Source: Bradyrhizobium tropiciagri (GTDB taxonomy: Bacteria; Pseudomonadota; Alphaproteobacteria; Rhizobiales; Xanthobacteraceae). From it: a stretch of 64,000 bases of DNA. This document shows, piece after piece, positions 27,388-35,738 of the stretch. The first letter of the stretch is position 1. Each line of letters opens with the position of its first letter. Position numbers and translations under genes: made by a program. The stretch spans positions 1,054,001 through 1,118,000 of the forward strand of contig NZ_JAFCKF010000001.1 of NCBI RefSeq assembly GCF_018130545.1, written 5' to 3'. The notes beneath the pieces are model-generated. The model had not been told where the DNA came from. It searched no databases and saw only the letters and a list, made by a program, of their open reading frames with translations.

Positions 27388-28320
27388 ATGGATGACGGCA
27401 TCACCATCCGGCCGCTCCGAGAGGCTGATGCGGAAGCGGTGGTCGCACTTTACGCAAAGGCAGCTGCGGTGGAACCGCGGCTAGGCCCTGTCACGTTGCC
27501 ACAGTGGGACCAATTCTTGAAGCTGCCGCAGAACCGCGGCGGCCGCGACTTTCGTGTTGCCGAGCGAGACGGGCAGCTTGTCGGCCTCGCCGAGTCCTCG
27601 CTGCGCGACCACGGCGCAGGCCATTCCCGGTTCCTCAAGATCGTCGTGACGCCCGAAATGCGGCGGCGCCGGATTGGGCTCGCGCTGGTCGACGACGTGC
27701 TGGCGATCGACACCGACCCCGATCTCACCGTGCAGACGCTGGTGAGCAGCGACTGGCCGGCCGGCATGGCTTTCGTCGCCGCCTTCGGCTTCGTTCATGT
27801 CGAGTCGGAGATCGGGATGAAGTGCGTCGAGCCGTTGCAGCCGGCACGCACGCTTGCCGCCGCCCGCGCCACCATCGAGCAGGTCTCGGACGTCACCGCC
27901 TGTGCCGGCGAGGTCGCGCGGATCCATAACGCCGCCTACGCCTCCGACGCCGCCTTCCGCCTGTACTCGCCGGAGGAGATGGCGCAGGTCCTGACCGAGA
28001 CCGGGGTCTGGATCGCATCGGAGGATGGACAGATGTCGGGCTTCTGCCTGACCGAGCCGGAGCGCAACTCGATGTGGATCGAGTCGGTCGCCGTCGACCC
28101 GGCGCGGCAGGGACGCGGCCTCGGCCAGCTGCTGGTCTATCGCGTGCTGGCCGCGCACGACGTATCGGTCGATCATCCCTGCTGGCTCAATGTCTCGAGC
28201 CGCAACGCTCCCGCACTGAAAATCTACCGCCGCCTCGGCTTCCGGCCCCAGCACGAAAGCTGCCGCTTCCTGGCGATGCGCGGCGACCTGATCGCCGCGC
28301 GTGAGCGTCGGTTCAGCTAA
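27388..28320 (+). CDS. Tandem GNAT-domain N-acetyltransferase
   Basis: Protein of 310 residues with two GNAT folds. The first (about 1-145) contains VVTPEMRRRRIGLALVDDVL and the second (about 150-300) VDPARQGRGLGQLLVYRVLA, both matching the acetyl-CoA pyrophosphate loop R/Q-x-x-G-x-G/A. The second copy is followed by NVSSRNAPALKIYRRLGF, typical of motif B. It begins 11 bp after the amidohydrolase stop, so co-expression is likely. The acceptor is unknown. Confidence 0.87.
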   Translation: MDDGITIRPLREADAEAVVALYAKAAAVEPRLGPVTLPQWDQFLKLPQNRGGRDFRVAERDGQLVGLAESSLRDHGAGHSRFLKIVVTPEMRRRRIGLALVDDVLAIDTDPDLTVQTLVSSDWPAGMAFVAAFGFVHVESEIGMKCVEPLQPARTLAAARATIEQVSDVTACAGEVARIHNAAYASDAAFRLYSPEEMAQVLTETGVWIASEDGQMSGFCLTEPERNSMWIESVAVDPARQGRGLGQLLVYRVLAAHDVSVDHPCWLNVSSRNAPALKIYRRLGFRPQHESCRFLAMRGDLIAARERRFS

Positions 28321-28329
28321 CGGCGGCCC

Positions 28330-29586
28330 TTACGCCCACTCGCCCTTGCGGAACACCGGCACGCTGCGACCGTCGGCATGGATGCCGTCGATGTCGGTGT
28401 GGGCGGAGCCGATCATCCAGTCGATATGGATCAGGCTCTTGTTGCCGCCCTGCTCGGCGATCTGCTGCGGCGTCAGCTTGTCGCCATTGACGAAGCACTT
28501 CGAGTAGCACTGGCCGAGCGCGATGTGCGAGGCGGCGTTCTCGTCGAACAGCGTGTTGAAGAACAACAGCCCGCTCTTGGAAATCGGCGAAGAGTGCGGC
28601 ACCAGCGCGACTTCACCAAGGCGGCGCGCGCCCTCGTCGGTGTCGAGCACCTTCTTCAAGACTTCCTCGCCGCGCGAGGCCTTGGCGTCGACGATACGGC
28701 CATCCTCGAACTTGACCGAAATATTGTCGATCAGCGTGCCCTGATAGGACAGCGGCTTGGAACTGACGACGTGGCCGCTGACGCGGCGGCAGTGCGGCGT
28801 CGTGAACACCTCCTCGGTGGGGATATTGGCATTGCAGACGATGCCGTTCTTGGCGGTCGAGGCGCCACCTTCCCATTCATGGCCGTCGGCGAGCCCGATC
28901 GTGAGGTCCATGCCCGGGCCGGAGTATTTCAGCGCGTGGAAGCGCTGGCCGTTCAGCCATTCGGTGCGCTCGCGCAGCTTCGCATTGTGCTTGTCCCAGG
29001 CCGCGACGGCGCCGTCCTGATCGACCCGCGACGCGGAGAAGATCGCATCCGCAAGCTTCGCCACCGCAACATCCTCGGCATCGTCCGGGAACATCTGCTT
29101 GGCCCAGGCCGCGCTCGGATAGGCGATGATGTTCCAGTTGGTGTCGAAATTGACGATCTTCTCCAGCGCCGGCTGGTAGGCGATCGAATTGGCCTTGCTG
29201 GCGCGCGCGACCTTGGTCGGATCCTCGCCCGACAGCAGCATCGGATTGTCGCCGACGATCGCCAGCCGCGCGGTGTTGGCGCCGAACGCCTTCGCCATGC
29301 CCTCGTACAGCCAACCCGCTGCGCGATCGAAACTCGCGTCGTTGGCGTAGCGGTAGCGCGCCAGCGTGAGCTCTTCGTCCGAGAAGAATGGAGTCACGAT
29401 ACCGGCGCCGGCCTTGTAGGCATGCTCCACCACCCGCCGCACCAGCGGCATCGCCGCCGACGGCGCCGTCAGCAGCAGATCCTGTCCCGGCTGCAGCTGC
29501 AGGCCGACCTTGATCGCGACTTCGGCGAGTCGATCGAGCTTTACCGGATCGATCGAGGCGGAAAGATTGCGTTGATGTGCGGTCAT
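28330..29586 (-). CDS. M29-family metallo-aminopeptidase
   Basis: Cytoplasmic aminopeptidase of 418 residues. The family features are visible: EWEGGASTAKNGIVCNANIPTEEVFTTPH (positions about 220-250) with the first metal Glu, a late HIALGQCYSKCF, and HIDWMIGS with the metal-binding His and Asp near the C-terminus. M29 enzymes remove N-terminal residues from peptides using two divalent metals. It is convergent with the GNAT gene with only 9 bp between stops. Confidence 0.9.
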   Translation of the reverse strand: MTAHQRNLSASIDPVKLDRLAEVAIKVGLQLQPGQDLLLTAPSAAMPLVRRVVEHAYKAGAGIVTPFFSDEELTLARYRYANDASFDRAAGWLYEGMAKAFGANTARLAIVGDNPMLLSGEDPTKVARASKANSIAYQPALEKIVNFDTNWNIIAYPSAAWAKQMFPDDAEDVAVAKLADAIFSASRVDQDGAVAAWDKHNAKLRERTEWLNGQRFHALKYSGPGMDLTIGLADGHEWEGGASTAKNGIVCNANIPTEEVFTTPHCRRVSGHVVSSKPLSYQGTLIDNISVKFEDGRIVDAKASRGEEVLKKVLDTDEGARRLGEVALVPHSSPISKSGLLFFNTLFDENAASHIALGQCYSKCFVNGDKLTPQQIAEQGGNKSLIHIDWMIGSAHTDIDGIHADGRSVPVFRKGEWA

Positions 29587-29746
29587 GAAGCGCCGTGTCG
29601 TTGGAGGAACTCTCTAGGATTCGTAGTCCAATTCGATCCGCATTCGCAAGGTTCCAGCCCGCCGCGTCCGATCACGCGGCAGCGAGCAATTGCCTCGAAT
29701 TTTACCGCTTCGGCGCGCGTCCGCCTGTTCGGCCTCGGCGCGAACC

Positions 29747-30136
29747 CTACGCCTCCGGCGGCGCTTCACCGAACACCTCGGCTGCGATCTTGCTGGTCTC
29801 GATCGCGGCCGGAATGCCGCAATACATCGCGACCAGCAGCAGCACGTCCTGCACCTGCGCGGCAGTGCAGCCATTGGCCAGCGCGCCCTTGGCATGCACG
29901 CGGAACTCGGCGGGTTTGCTGCTTGCCGCGGTGATGCCGAGCATCACGAGGCTGCGGATCTGGTCGGACAGGCCAGAGCGCTCCCAGACGTCACCATAGA
30001 CATAGGCATTGATGATGTTTTGCAGCGGCGTACCGAAATCGCCCGCAGCCGCCATCCGCTTGGCGACATCGCCCTCGCCGAACATCTTCTGACGCCGGCG
30101 CAGCCCGCGCGCATGGAGATCGCTGATGTCCACCAT
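29747..30136 (-). CDS. Carboxymuconolactone decarboxylase-like protein (PcaC/AhpD family)
   Basis: Small helical protein of 129 residues. The core DVWERSGLSDQIRSLVMLGI and the hydrophobic helix ending in CTAAQVQDVLLLVAMYCGIPA match gamma-carboxymuconolactone decarboxylase-like proteins. There is no CxxC pair as in AhpD, so a decarboxylase or isomerase role is more plausible than peroxidase. It is divergent from the Bug receptor operon, and the shared 136-bp gap carries two operator-like palindromes, so both units may answer to one regulator. Confidence 0.87.
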   Translation of the reverse strand: MVDISDLHARGLRRRQKMFGEGDVAKRMAAAGDFGTPLQNIINAYVYGDVWERSGLSDQIRSLVMLGITAASSKPAEFRVHAKGALANGCTAAQVQDVLLLVAMYCGIPAAIETSKIAAEVFGEAPPEA

Positions 30137-30162
30137 CGTCGTCTGGCTCCCCTGTATGGGCT

Positions 30163-30178
30163 ATTTATACGGATAAAT
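30163..30178. promoter_or_regulatory. Operator-like palindrome 1
   Basis: ATTTATACGGATAAAT: six-base arms ATTTAT and ATAAAT around ACGG. An inverted near-copy lies at 30228-30243 (15 of 16 identical). The GntR/UTRA protein encoded at 33123-33878, at the end of the divergent operon, is the natural candidate to bind. Confidence 0.5.
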
Positions 30179-30227
30179 GAGTCGCACCTCAATATTTCGA
30201 TGGACCAGATGCTTGCGCATCTCGCGC

Positions 30228-30243
30228 ATTTGTCCGTATAAAT
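30228..30243. promoter_or_regulatory. Operator-like palindrome 2
   Basis: ATTTGTCCGTATAAAT, the reverse complement of site 1 with one change. The centres of the two sites are 65 bp apart, about six helical turns, which would allow looping by a regulator bound to both. Site 2 ends 29 bp before the receptor ATG. Confidence 0.5.
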
Positions 30244-30272
30244 TCATCAAAACAGACACGGAGGGGACCGGG

Positions 30273-31232
30273 ATGAAGTTACGGCTGGCGCTGCTTGTCG
30301 TCCTGCTCGCGGCATTTCCGGTCCTGCCGGCATACGCTGCGGATGACTTCCCGCAACGGGCGATCAAGATCATCGTGCCCTTTCCGGCTGGGGCAGGCCC
30401 CGACAATGTCGCGCGGCTGGTCGGCCAGCATCTGCAGGACGCGTTCGGCCAGACCGTGCTGATCGAGAATCGCGCCGGCGCGCTCGGCAGCATCGGCGCC
30501 CAGGAAGTCGCCCGCAGCGCGCCCGACGGCTACACGCTGCTGATGGGCACCAACACCACCCATGCCAGCAATGTCGCGACGCTGAAGAGCCTGCCCTACG
30601 ATCCGGTGAAGGACTTCGCGCCCGTGATCCGCACCACCACGACGGCGATGGTGCTGCTGGTCAACCCGAAGCTTGCGGCGAAGGATCTGCCGCAGTTCCT
30701 CAGCTACGCCAAGGCCAACCCCAACCTGACCGCGGGCTACGGCTCCGGCGCATCGCAGATCTCGATCGCGCAGCTGCAATCGCGCGGCGGCCTGTCGCTC
30801 ATCGCGGCCTCCTACCGCGGCGTACCGCAGGCGATGACCGACGTGATGGCGGGGGTGATCGACCTGACCTTCGGCGATTTCTCGGTCGCGATCCCGCAGA
30901 TGCAGGGCGGCACCCTGCGCGGCATCGCCGTGACATCCGCGGCCCGCAACGAGCTCACCCCCGGCCTGCCCGCGCTGTCAGAAGCGATGCCCGGCTTCGA
31001 GGCCACGATCTGGTACGGACTGTTCGCGCCGGCCGGCACGCCGGAGCCGGTGGTCAACAAGCTTTACGCCGAGTGCGCCAGCTATCTCGCGATGCCGGAG
31101 ACGAAGAAGAAGCTCGCCGATGTCGGCGTCATCGTGGCGCCGCTGGCGCCAGCGGAGTTCGGCGCCTTCGTCAAGAGCGAGGTCGTGCGCTGGTCGGCCG
31201 AAGTCAAGGCGGCCGGCATCCAGCCGCAATAG
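30273..31232 (+). CDS. Bug/TctC-family periplasmic carboxylate receptor
   Basis: Secreted receptor of 319 residues. The ATG at 30273 has GAGGGGACCGGG upstream and opens a signal peptide (MKLRLALLVVLLAAFPVLPA). The mature start DDFPQRAIKIIVPFPAGAGPDNVAR and the internal SAPDGYTLLMG are hallmarks of TctC/Bug proteins of tripartite tricarboxylate transport. No TctA or TctB genes adjoin; such orphan receptors are common in beta- and alphaproteobacteria. It heads an apparent operon with two dehydrogenases and a GntR regulator. Confidence 0.92.
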   Translation: MKLRLALLVVLLAAFPVLPAYAADDFPQRAIKIIVPFPAGAGPDNVARLVGQHLQDAFGQTVLIENRAGALGSIGAQEVARSAPDGYTLLMGTNTTHASNVATLKSLPYDPVKDFAPVIRTTTTAMVLLVNPKLAAKDLPQFLSYAKANPNLTAGYGSGASQISIAQLQSRGGLSLIAASYRGVPQAMTDVMAGVIDLTFGDFSVAIPQMQGGTLRGIAVTSAARNELTPGLPALSEAMPGFEATIWYGLFAPAGTPEPVVNKLYAECASYLAMPETKKKLADVGVIVAPLAPAEFGAFVKSEVVRWSAEVKAAGIQPQ

Positions 31233-31251
31233 CGCGAAGTGACGTCGCATC

Positions 31252-32139
31252 ATGGCTCGCGAGACACCTGTTGGCATGATCGGCCTGGGGCTGATGGGAT
31301 CCGCGCTCTCCGCGCGGCTGATCGACGCCGGCGTCGGCGTCATCGGCTTCGACGTCGATGCGGCGAAGTCGGATGGCTTACGAGCCAGCGGCGCCGAGTT
31401 CGCCGCCTTCGCCGCCGACGTCGCGGTGCGCTGCCGGACCATCGTCATCGCGGTGTACGACGCGGCCCAGGTCAAGGGGCTGCTGCCGGACCTCGCCAAC
31501 GGCGCGCTGCCGCCACTCGTGATCTGCACCACCACCTGCGCGCCGGGCGAGATCAAGGCGATCGCCGAATTCGCGGCGCGTGCGAATCTCGGCTTCATCG
31601 AAGCGCCGATCTCGGGCACCAGCGCCGAGGTCCGCACCGGCACCGCCACCGCGCTGGTCGCCGGCGATGCCGACATCATCGCGTCAGCCGCGACGACGCT
31701 CGACATCCTCTGCCCGCAGCGGATCAATGTCGGCGCGATCGGCAATGCCAGCCGCACCAAGCTTGCCATCAACCTGATCCTGCAGATCAACCGCGCCGCG
31801 CTCGCCGAGGGCCTCGCACTTGCCGAGGCGCTCGGCCTCGACGGCGCGGCCTTCCTTGCAGCTGCGCGGCAATCGGCGGCATATTCTGCCGTGATGGACA
31901 GCAAGGGACCGAAGATGCTGGCGCGGGATTTCTCGCCGCAATCGCATATCGCGCAGACCTTGAAGGATGCCGAACTGATCCTGCAGGAGGCCGCCCGGCA
32001 CAGCCTGCCCTTGCCGCTGACCTCGGCGCAGGCCGAGCTGCTGCGCGCGACGATCGCACTCAAAGGCCCGGACAGCGACAGCGCCGCCGTGATCGAGGCG
32101 ATCCGGGCCGGCCGCGATCGGGACAAGGAACCCTCATGA
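31252..32139 (+). CDS. 3-Hydroxyisobutyrate dehydrogenase-family NAD(P) oxidoreductase
   Basis: Cytoplasmic dehydrogenase of 295 residues. The N-terminal Rossmann motif is MIGLGLMGSALSARLIDAGV, the substrate loop EAPISGTSAEVRTGTATALV, and the catalytic Lys lies in ASRTKLAINLILQ. The family oxidises beta-hydroxyacids such as 3-hydroxyisobutyrate, tartronate semialdehyde or related compounds. Its TGA overlaps the ATG of the next gene (ATGA), indicating translational coupling. Confidence 0.9.
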   Translation: MARETPVGMIGLGLMGSALSARLIDAGVGVIGFDVDAAKSDGLRASGAEFAAFAADVAVRCRTIVIAVYDAAQVKGLLPDLANGALPPLVICTTTCAPGEIKAIAEFAARANLGFIEAPISGTSAEVRTGTATALVAGDADIIASAATTLDILCPQRINVGAIGNASRTKLAINLILQINRAALAEGLALAEALGLDGAAFLAAARQSAAYSAVMDSKGPKMLARDFSPQSHIAQTLKDAELILQEAARHSLPLPLTSAQAELLRATIALKGPDSDSAAVIEAIRAGRDRDKEPS

Positions 32140-33116
32140 TCAACTGTGCGATCGCGGGTCTCGGCCGCTGGGGCCGCGCGCTGGTCGAGGCTGCGCAGAA
32201 CGAGCCGCGACTCAGGATAACAAGCGCCGTGGAACCCGACATCGCCGGCGCCGCGGACTTCTGCGCGGCGCGCGGCCTGTCGCCCGCGCCGAGCCTCGAG
32301 GCCGTGCTTGCCGACCCTGAGATCGATGCCGTGCTGCTGGCCACGCCGCATTCGCTGCACAAGGACCAGGTGATCGCGGCAGCCAGAGCCGGCAAGCAGG
32401 TGTTTTGCGAGAAGCCGCTGGCGCTCCGGCGCGACGATGCCGCCGAGATGTTCGCGGCCTGCCGCGATGCCGGCGTGCTGCTCGCGGTCGGGCATAACCG
32501 CCGGTTCTGGCCGTCGATGCAGGCGCTGCGCGCGATCACCGCCTCCGGCGAGCTCGGCACGATCCTGCATGTCGAGGGCCACAACAGCAACGAGAACTCG
32601 CAGGCCATCACCCAGGGCTGGCGGCTATCGCCCGAGGAGTCACCGGGCGGCGGGTTGACCGGCGCGGGGCTGCACGTGCTCGACGGCTTCGTCAGCCTGC
32701 TCGGTCCAGCACGACAGCTTTATGCCACGTTGAATGAACGGGCGGTGGGCCCGCCGCCGCTCGATACTGCAACTTTAGCGTTTGAATTTGTGAATGGCGT
32801 GAGTGCAACCCTTGCGACAATCCGCGCAACACCGTTCTATTGGCGCGTGCATGTGTTCGGAACGAAGGGATCCGCTGAGGTGCTCGACGAGACGACGATG
32901 GTGCTGCGGACATCCGGCAAGGCGCCTGCGACGACACGCTATCCGGCGGTCAACACGCTTACCGCGGAACTTGCTGCCTTTGCCGATGCGGTCGAAGGCC
33001 GGCAGCCGTTCCCGGTGCTCGAGGCAGAGGTGCTCGCGACGCTCGCCGCGTTCGAGGCCGCGCTGCAATCGATGCAGTCAGGACATCCGGTCGCCTGCCA
33101 TACGGCATACCAGTGA
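32136..33116 (+). CDS. Gfo/Idh/MocA-family oxidoreductase
   Basis: NAD(P)-dependent dehydrogenase of 326 residues. The nucleotide fold begins MINCAIAGLGRWGRALVEAA, the conserved EKP motif is seen in KQVFCEKPLALRRDDAAEMF, and GGGLTGAGLHVLDGF carries the catalytic-region His. This family acts on sugars, inositols and related polyols. The ATG overlaps the stop of the preceding dehydrogenase, and the GntR gene starts 6 bp after its stop. A polyol or sugar-acid catabolic operon is the simplest reading. Confidence 0.9.
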   Translation: MINCAIAGLGRWGRALVEAAQNEPRLRITSAVEPDIAGAADFCAARGLSPAPSLEAVLADPEIDAVLLATPHSLHKDQVIAAARAGKQVFCEKPLALRRDDAAEMFAACRDAGVLLAVGHNRRFWPSMQALRAITASGELGTILHVEGHNSNENSQAITQGWRLSPEESPGGGLTGAGLHVLDGFVSLLGPARQLYATLNERAVGPPPLDTATLAFEFVNGVSATLATIRATPFYWRVHVFGTKGSAEVLDETTMVLRTSGKAPATTRYPAVNTLTAELAAFADAVEGRQPFPVLEAEVLATLAAFEAALQSMQSGHPVACHTAYQ

Positions 33117-33122
33117 TCCGCC

Positions 33123-33878
33123 ATGTCTGAACAACCGGACCGAGCGAGATCGTCCCGCTACCGCGACATCGCCACCGGACTGCAGAAGGACATCCGGCTC
33201 GGCACCTATGCGGTCGGCAACCTGCTGCCAACCGAAACCGAGCTGATGGCAAGCTATCAGGCGAGCCGCCAGACCGTGCGCGAGGCGCTGCGCATCCTGA
33301 TCGACCAGGGCCTGATCGTGCGCCGCGCCGGGCTCGGCTCGGTGGTGATCGCAGCCGAGCCGCCGGTGCTGTTCACCCACAGCGTCAAATCGCTCGGCGA
33401 GTGGCTGCGCTATTCCAACGAAACCTACCGCGACGTGGTTGCGAGCGGCGACATCGTCGCCGACCGCAAGCTGGCCGGACTGCTGAAATGCGAACCCGGC
33501 AAAAGCTGGTTCCTGATCGAGGCGGTGCGCCGCTCCGACCAGTTCGCCGCCCCACTCGGCTGGACCGAGATCTATGTGCTGCGCCGATTCGCCGATGTCG
33601 TGACCCGCAGCGACCACGGCCGCACCCCGGTGCATGAGCAGATCGCCAAGATGTACGGTCAGGTCACCGAACGCGCGCAGATGGAGATCTTCGTGCGCGG
33701 CATGCCGGCGCCGATCGCCAAGGCGCTCGGCGTCAAGACCGGCTCGCCGGCGCTCACCGTGATCCGCCGCTATTACGGCGTGCGCGAGGAACTGTTCGAG
33801 GTCACCATCACCACGCACCCCGAAGGGCGCTATACCTACACGATGGATATGCAACGCTCGCTGCGGCCGAAGCTCTAG
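33123..33878 (+). CDS. GntR-family regulator with UTRA domain (HutC type)
   Basis: Transcription factor of 251 residues. A winged helix at about 10-78 carries LLPTETELMASYQASRQTVREAL and the wing GLIVRRAGLGSVV. A UTRA ligand-binding domain at about 95-245 contains the typical late ALTVIRRYYGVREELFEVTI. It is the last gene of the receptor/dehydrogenase operon and likely controls it in response to the imported substrate. The palindromes at 30163-30178 and 30228-30243 are candidate targets. Confidence 0.91.
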   Translation: MSEQPDRARSSRYRDIATGLQKDIRLGTYAVGNLLPTETELMASYQASRQTVREALRILIDQGLIVRRAGLGSVVIAAEPPVLFTHSVKSLGEWLRYSNETYRDVVASGDIVADRKLAGLLKCEPGKSWFLIEAVRRSDQFAAPLGWTEIYVLRRFADVVTRSDHGRTPVHEQIAKMYGQVTERAQMEIFVRGMPAPIAKALGVKTGSPALTVIRRYYGVREELFEVTITTHPEGRYTYTMDMQRSLRPKL

Positions 33879-33888
33879 CCAACCGGGC

Positions 33889-34017
33889 TTACCGCGCCCG
33901 GGCCAGATGCGTGCTGGCAGAGGTGTGCGCCATCTGCGGAGTGCCGCTCACCCCCCAAATCGCGACCGCAATCAACGCGGCCGCCCAGACATATGGCACA
34001 GCATTCGGCTTCTTCAT
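33889..34017 (-). CDS. Possible 42-residue single-pass membrane protein
   Basis: A short frame starting MKKPNAVPYVWAAALIAVAI: a Lys-rich start, one hydrophobic helix (VWAAALIAVAIWGV) and a polar C-terminus with His and Arg. Codon positions look coding, but the Shine-Dalgarno (GGGGA) is 12 nt from the ATG, too far to be convincing. It lies convergent behind the GntR gene. Not recognised; could be spurious. Confidence 0.3.
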   Translation of the reverse strand: MKKPNAVPYVWAAALIAVAIWGVSGTPQMAHTSASTHLARAR

Positions 34018-34379
34018 TTCAGAGATCATCCCCAACGTGTCAGGAGGACCGACTGACCTCACAACCCGGATCGTGAATCTCACGACCACGGCCATCAGCG
34101 TCTCACCAGGCACCGTCCTTCACAACGCTACTAAGGTTAGACCTTGTCGGTTTCAGGACGCCTTCGTGCGAATCCGGAAATGATTTCGTGGGAACCGGGC
34201 TCTCTCATCCGAATTGATGAGACCCTGGGCCGACCGGCTTCGGCGCCGTGCGAGGTCCAGGAGAATTTTCTGCTTAAATTTGAGTCAGACACACAACAAA
34301 CCTGCCAAAGGGCGTCCGCTGAATTCTTTTTGATTGTCCGTCGGACTCAGGTCGTGCCATCAGGACCTGTGACACTGTG
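34018..34379. other. Intergenic stretch without a clear gene
   Basis: About 360 bp of lower GC than the neighbours. Frames on both strands show mixed codon use and no recognisable motif. I see no strong hairpin or promoter here. Confidence 0.5.
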
Positions 34380-34586
34380 ATGACAAGGGTTTCTCCCGTG
34401 ACTGCCGAACCGGCCAAACCGCACGGCGGCTCGCGCCGCCACTCCAAGGAAACCCAGGACGAGGTCGCGCGGTCGCTGGACCGGGAGCTCAGGTTCCTGA
34501 CCGAGGAGCGCCAGGAGCGCGCGCTCCGGCTCGGCTTCGACGTCGCGACCAAGGGACCGATCAAGGCGCCGAAGACGGACCATTAG
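34380..34586 (+). CDS. Small charged hypothetical protein
   Basis: A 68-residue frame, rich in Arg, Glu and Lys, with GC at most third positions as in real genes here. The central part (KETQDEVARSLDRELRFLTE) should be helical and amphipathic, and the C-terminus is basic (KGPIKAPKTDH). No ribosome binding site is obvious. Not recognised; conservation in other Bradyrhizobium would settle it. Confidence 0.45.
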   Translation: MTRVSPVTAEPAKPHGGSRRHSKETQDEVARSLDRELRFLTEERQERALRLGFDVATKGPIKAPKTDH

Positions 34587-34865
34587 GCCCGCCGCGCCGC
34601 GAACCCGGGGCGCACAGTTTCCGGGTGGCCCTCGCTGGCCCCGTTGATACAAGCTCCGCCCCGCCGATTTCCGTCGTCTCGCTGCAGCGTGGTCGAGGGA
34701 CAAGCGGTTCGATCATCCCTCCACCGCTGGTCGAGTAGCTGCAACGTCGGCCGGATGTGAACGAGAGATGCCGTGCGATTGCGCCGGCAGCGCAATGACC
34801 ATCGGATTTGAAGAGACGCCTCAAGCGCGACCAAAAGCGGCGGGCTAGGCCCGCCGCCTCCGGTG

Positions 34866-35261
34866 TCATTTCGGCTCGATGCCCTCGATCCCGATTGCGC
34901 GGAAGCTTGCGTATTTGTTGCCCACGTCCGCCTCGATCTGACGCTGCTTGGCACCGAACGCCTTGAGCGCGTCCATATCGGGAAACTGGAGCAGCACCAC
35001 GCGATTGGGTGGCGGCGCGCCATTCATGGTGATCGTCTTGTTCAGGCCGCCCGCGAGATATTTGCCGCCGTGCTCCCTGATGTTGGCCTGCGCCTTCGGT
35101 AGAAACTCTTTCGCGTAGCCGTCCTGATCCCTGACATCGATTTCCGCCACCGAGTAGGCGGGTATCTTGGCCTGCGCATGCAGGACGCTGCCGGCGCCAA
35201 CGCCCAGAACAAAGCTGGCGATTGCAGCCGTCGCAACCTTCGAAGCAGACTTCATTGCCAT
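34866..35261 (-). CDS. DUF1330-family protein with export signal
   Basis: Protein of 131 residues: a hydrophobic start (SKVATAAIASFVLGVGAGSV, cleavage near LHAQA) and a DUF1330 alpha/beta domain with YSVAEIDVRDQDGYAKEF and VVLLQFPDMDALKAF. DUF1330 proteins are dimeric ferredoxin-like folds of unknown function, often near catabolic or stress genes. The 5' region carries a perfect inverted repeat at 35380-35407 that could be its operator. Confidence 0.85.
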   Translation of the reverse strand: MAMKSASKVATAAIASFVLGVGAGSVLHAQAKIPAYSVAEIDVRDQDGYAKEFLPKAQANIREHGGKYLAGGLNKTITMNGAPPPNRVVLLQFPDMDALKAFGAKQRQIEADVGNKYASFRAIGIEGIEPK

Positions 35262-35738
35262 GTCCTCCCTCGTCGCGTGCGCGGACGCCGGGGCGCACGC
35301 CGCCCGGTTCGAAAAATCGGCAGCGTCACAGCAGGATGAAAGCGCGTTCTTATCGCAAGCGATCTAGATTGTTTCATACGGTCATACGTAGTGCAGAACG
35401 TATGACCACAATCACCGTCAATAGGGGCAGATGGTTCGGCATTCCAAGACGAATGGCGAGGTACCAAAAAAGGGACTGATCCAAATCCAGGATGACACGG
35501 CTTTCGCCGTTCAACCGAGCAAGCAAACCGCACTCGACGCGCGAGACCTCAACGGTATCGCTCCCAACTCGCGTTTGGAAGATGCCGAACCCAGCCGAAT
35601 CGTTTCCAGAAATTTCCACGGCCCGCGCTCGCGCGCCATGCCCCGGCAATGCGACGATTGCGACAAGGATTTGTATGGCCCGTTGCGGTCACGCCCCGAC
35701 GGCTTCCGTCCCGCTCCGTATCGAAGCAACTCAGAACA
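35262..35738. other. Upstream region of the DUF1330 gene, no clear gene
   Basis: 477 bp in which no frame shows a recognisable protein or consistent coding bias. Its notable content is the inverted repeat annotated at 35380-35407. The part from 35420 to 35738 shows nothing I can interpret. Confidence 0.5.
35380..35407. promoter_or_regulatory. Operator-like inverted repeat upstream of DUF1330 gene
   Basis: Arms GGTCATACGT (35380-35389) and ACGTATGACC (35398-35407) are perfect complements around an 8-nt spacer. Size and spacing are compatible with a TetR- or MarR-type dimer site, about 120 bp upstream of the DUF1330 start. No adjacent regulator gene is evident. Confidence 0.45.

Noticed and set aside
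33911-34183. Plus-strand frame opposite the small membrane protein
   Set aside because: Its residues do not look like a folded protein, coding bias is poor and no ribosome binding site is seen.
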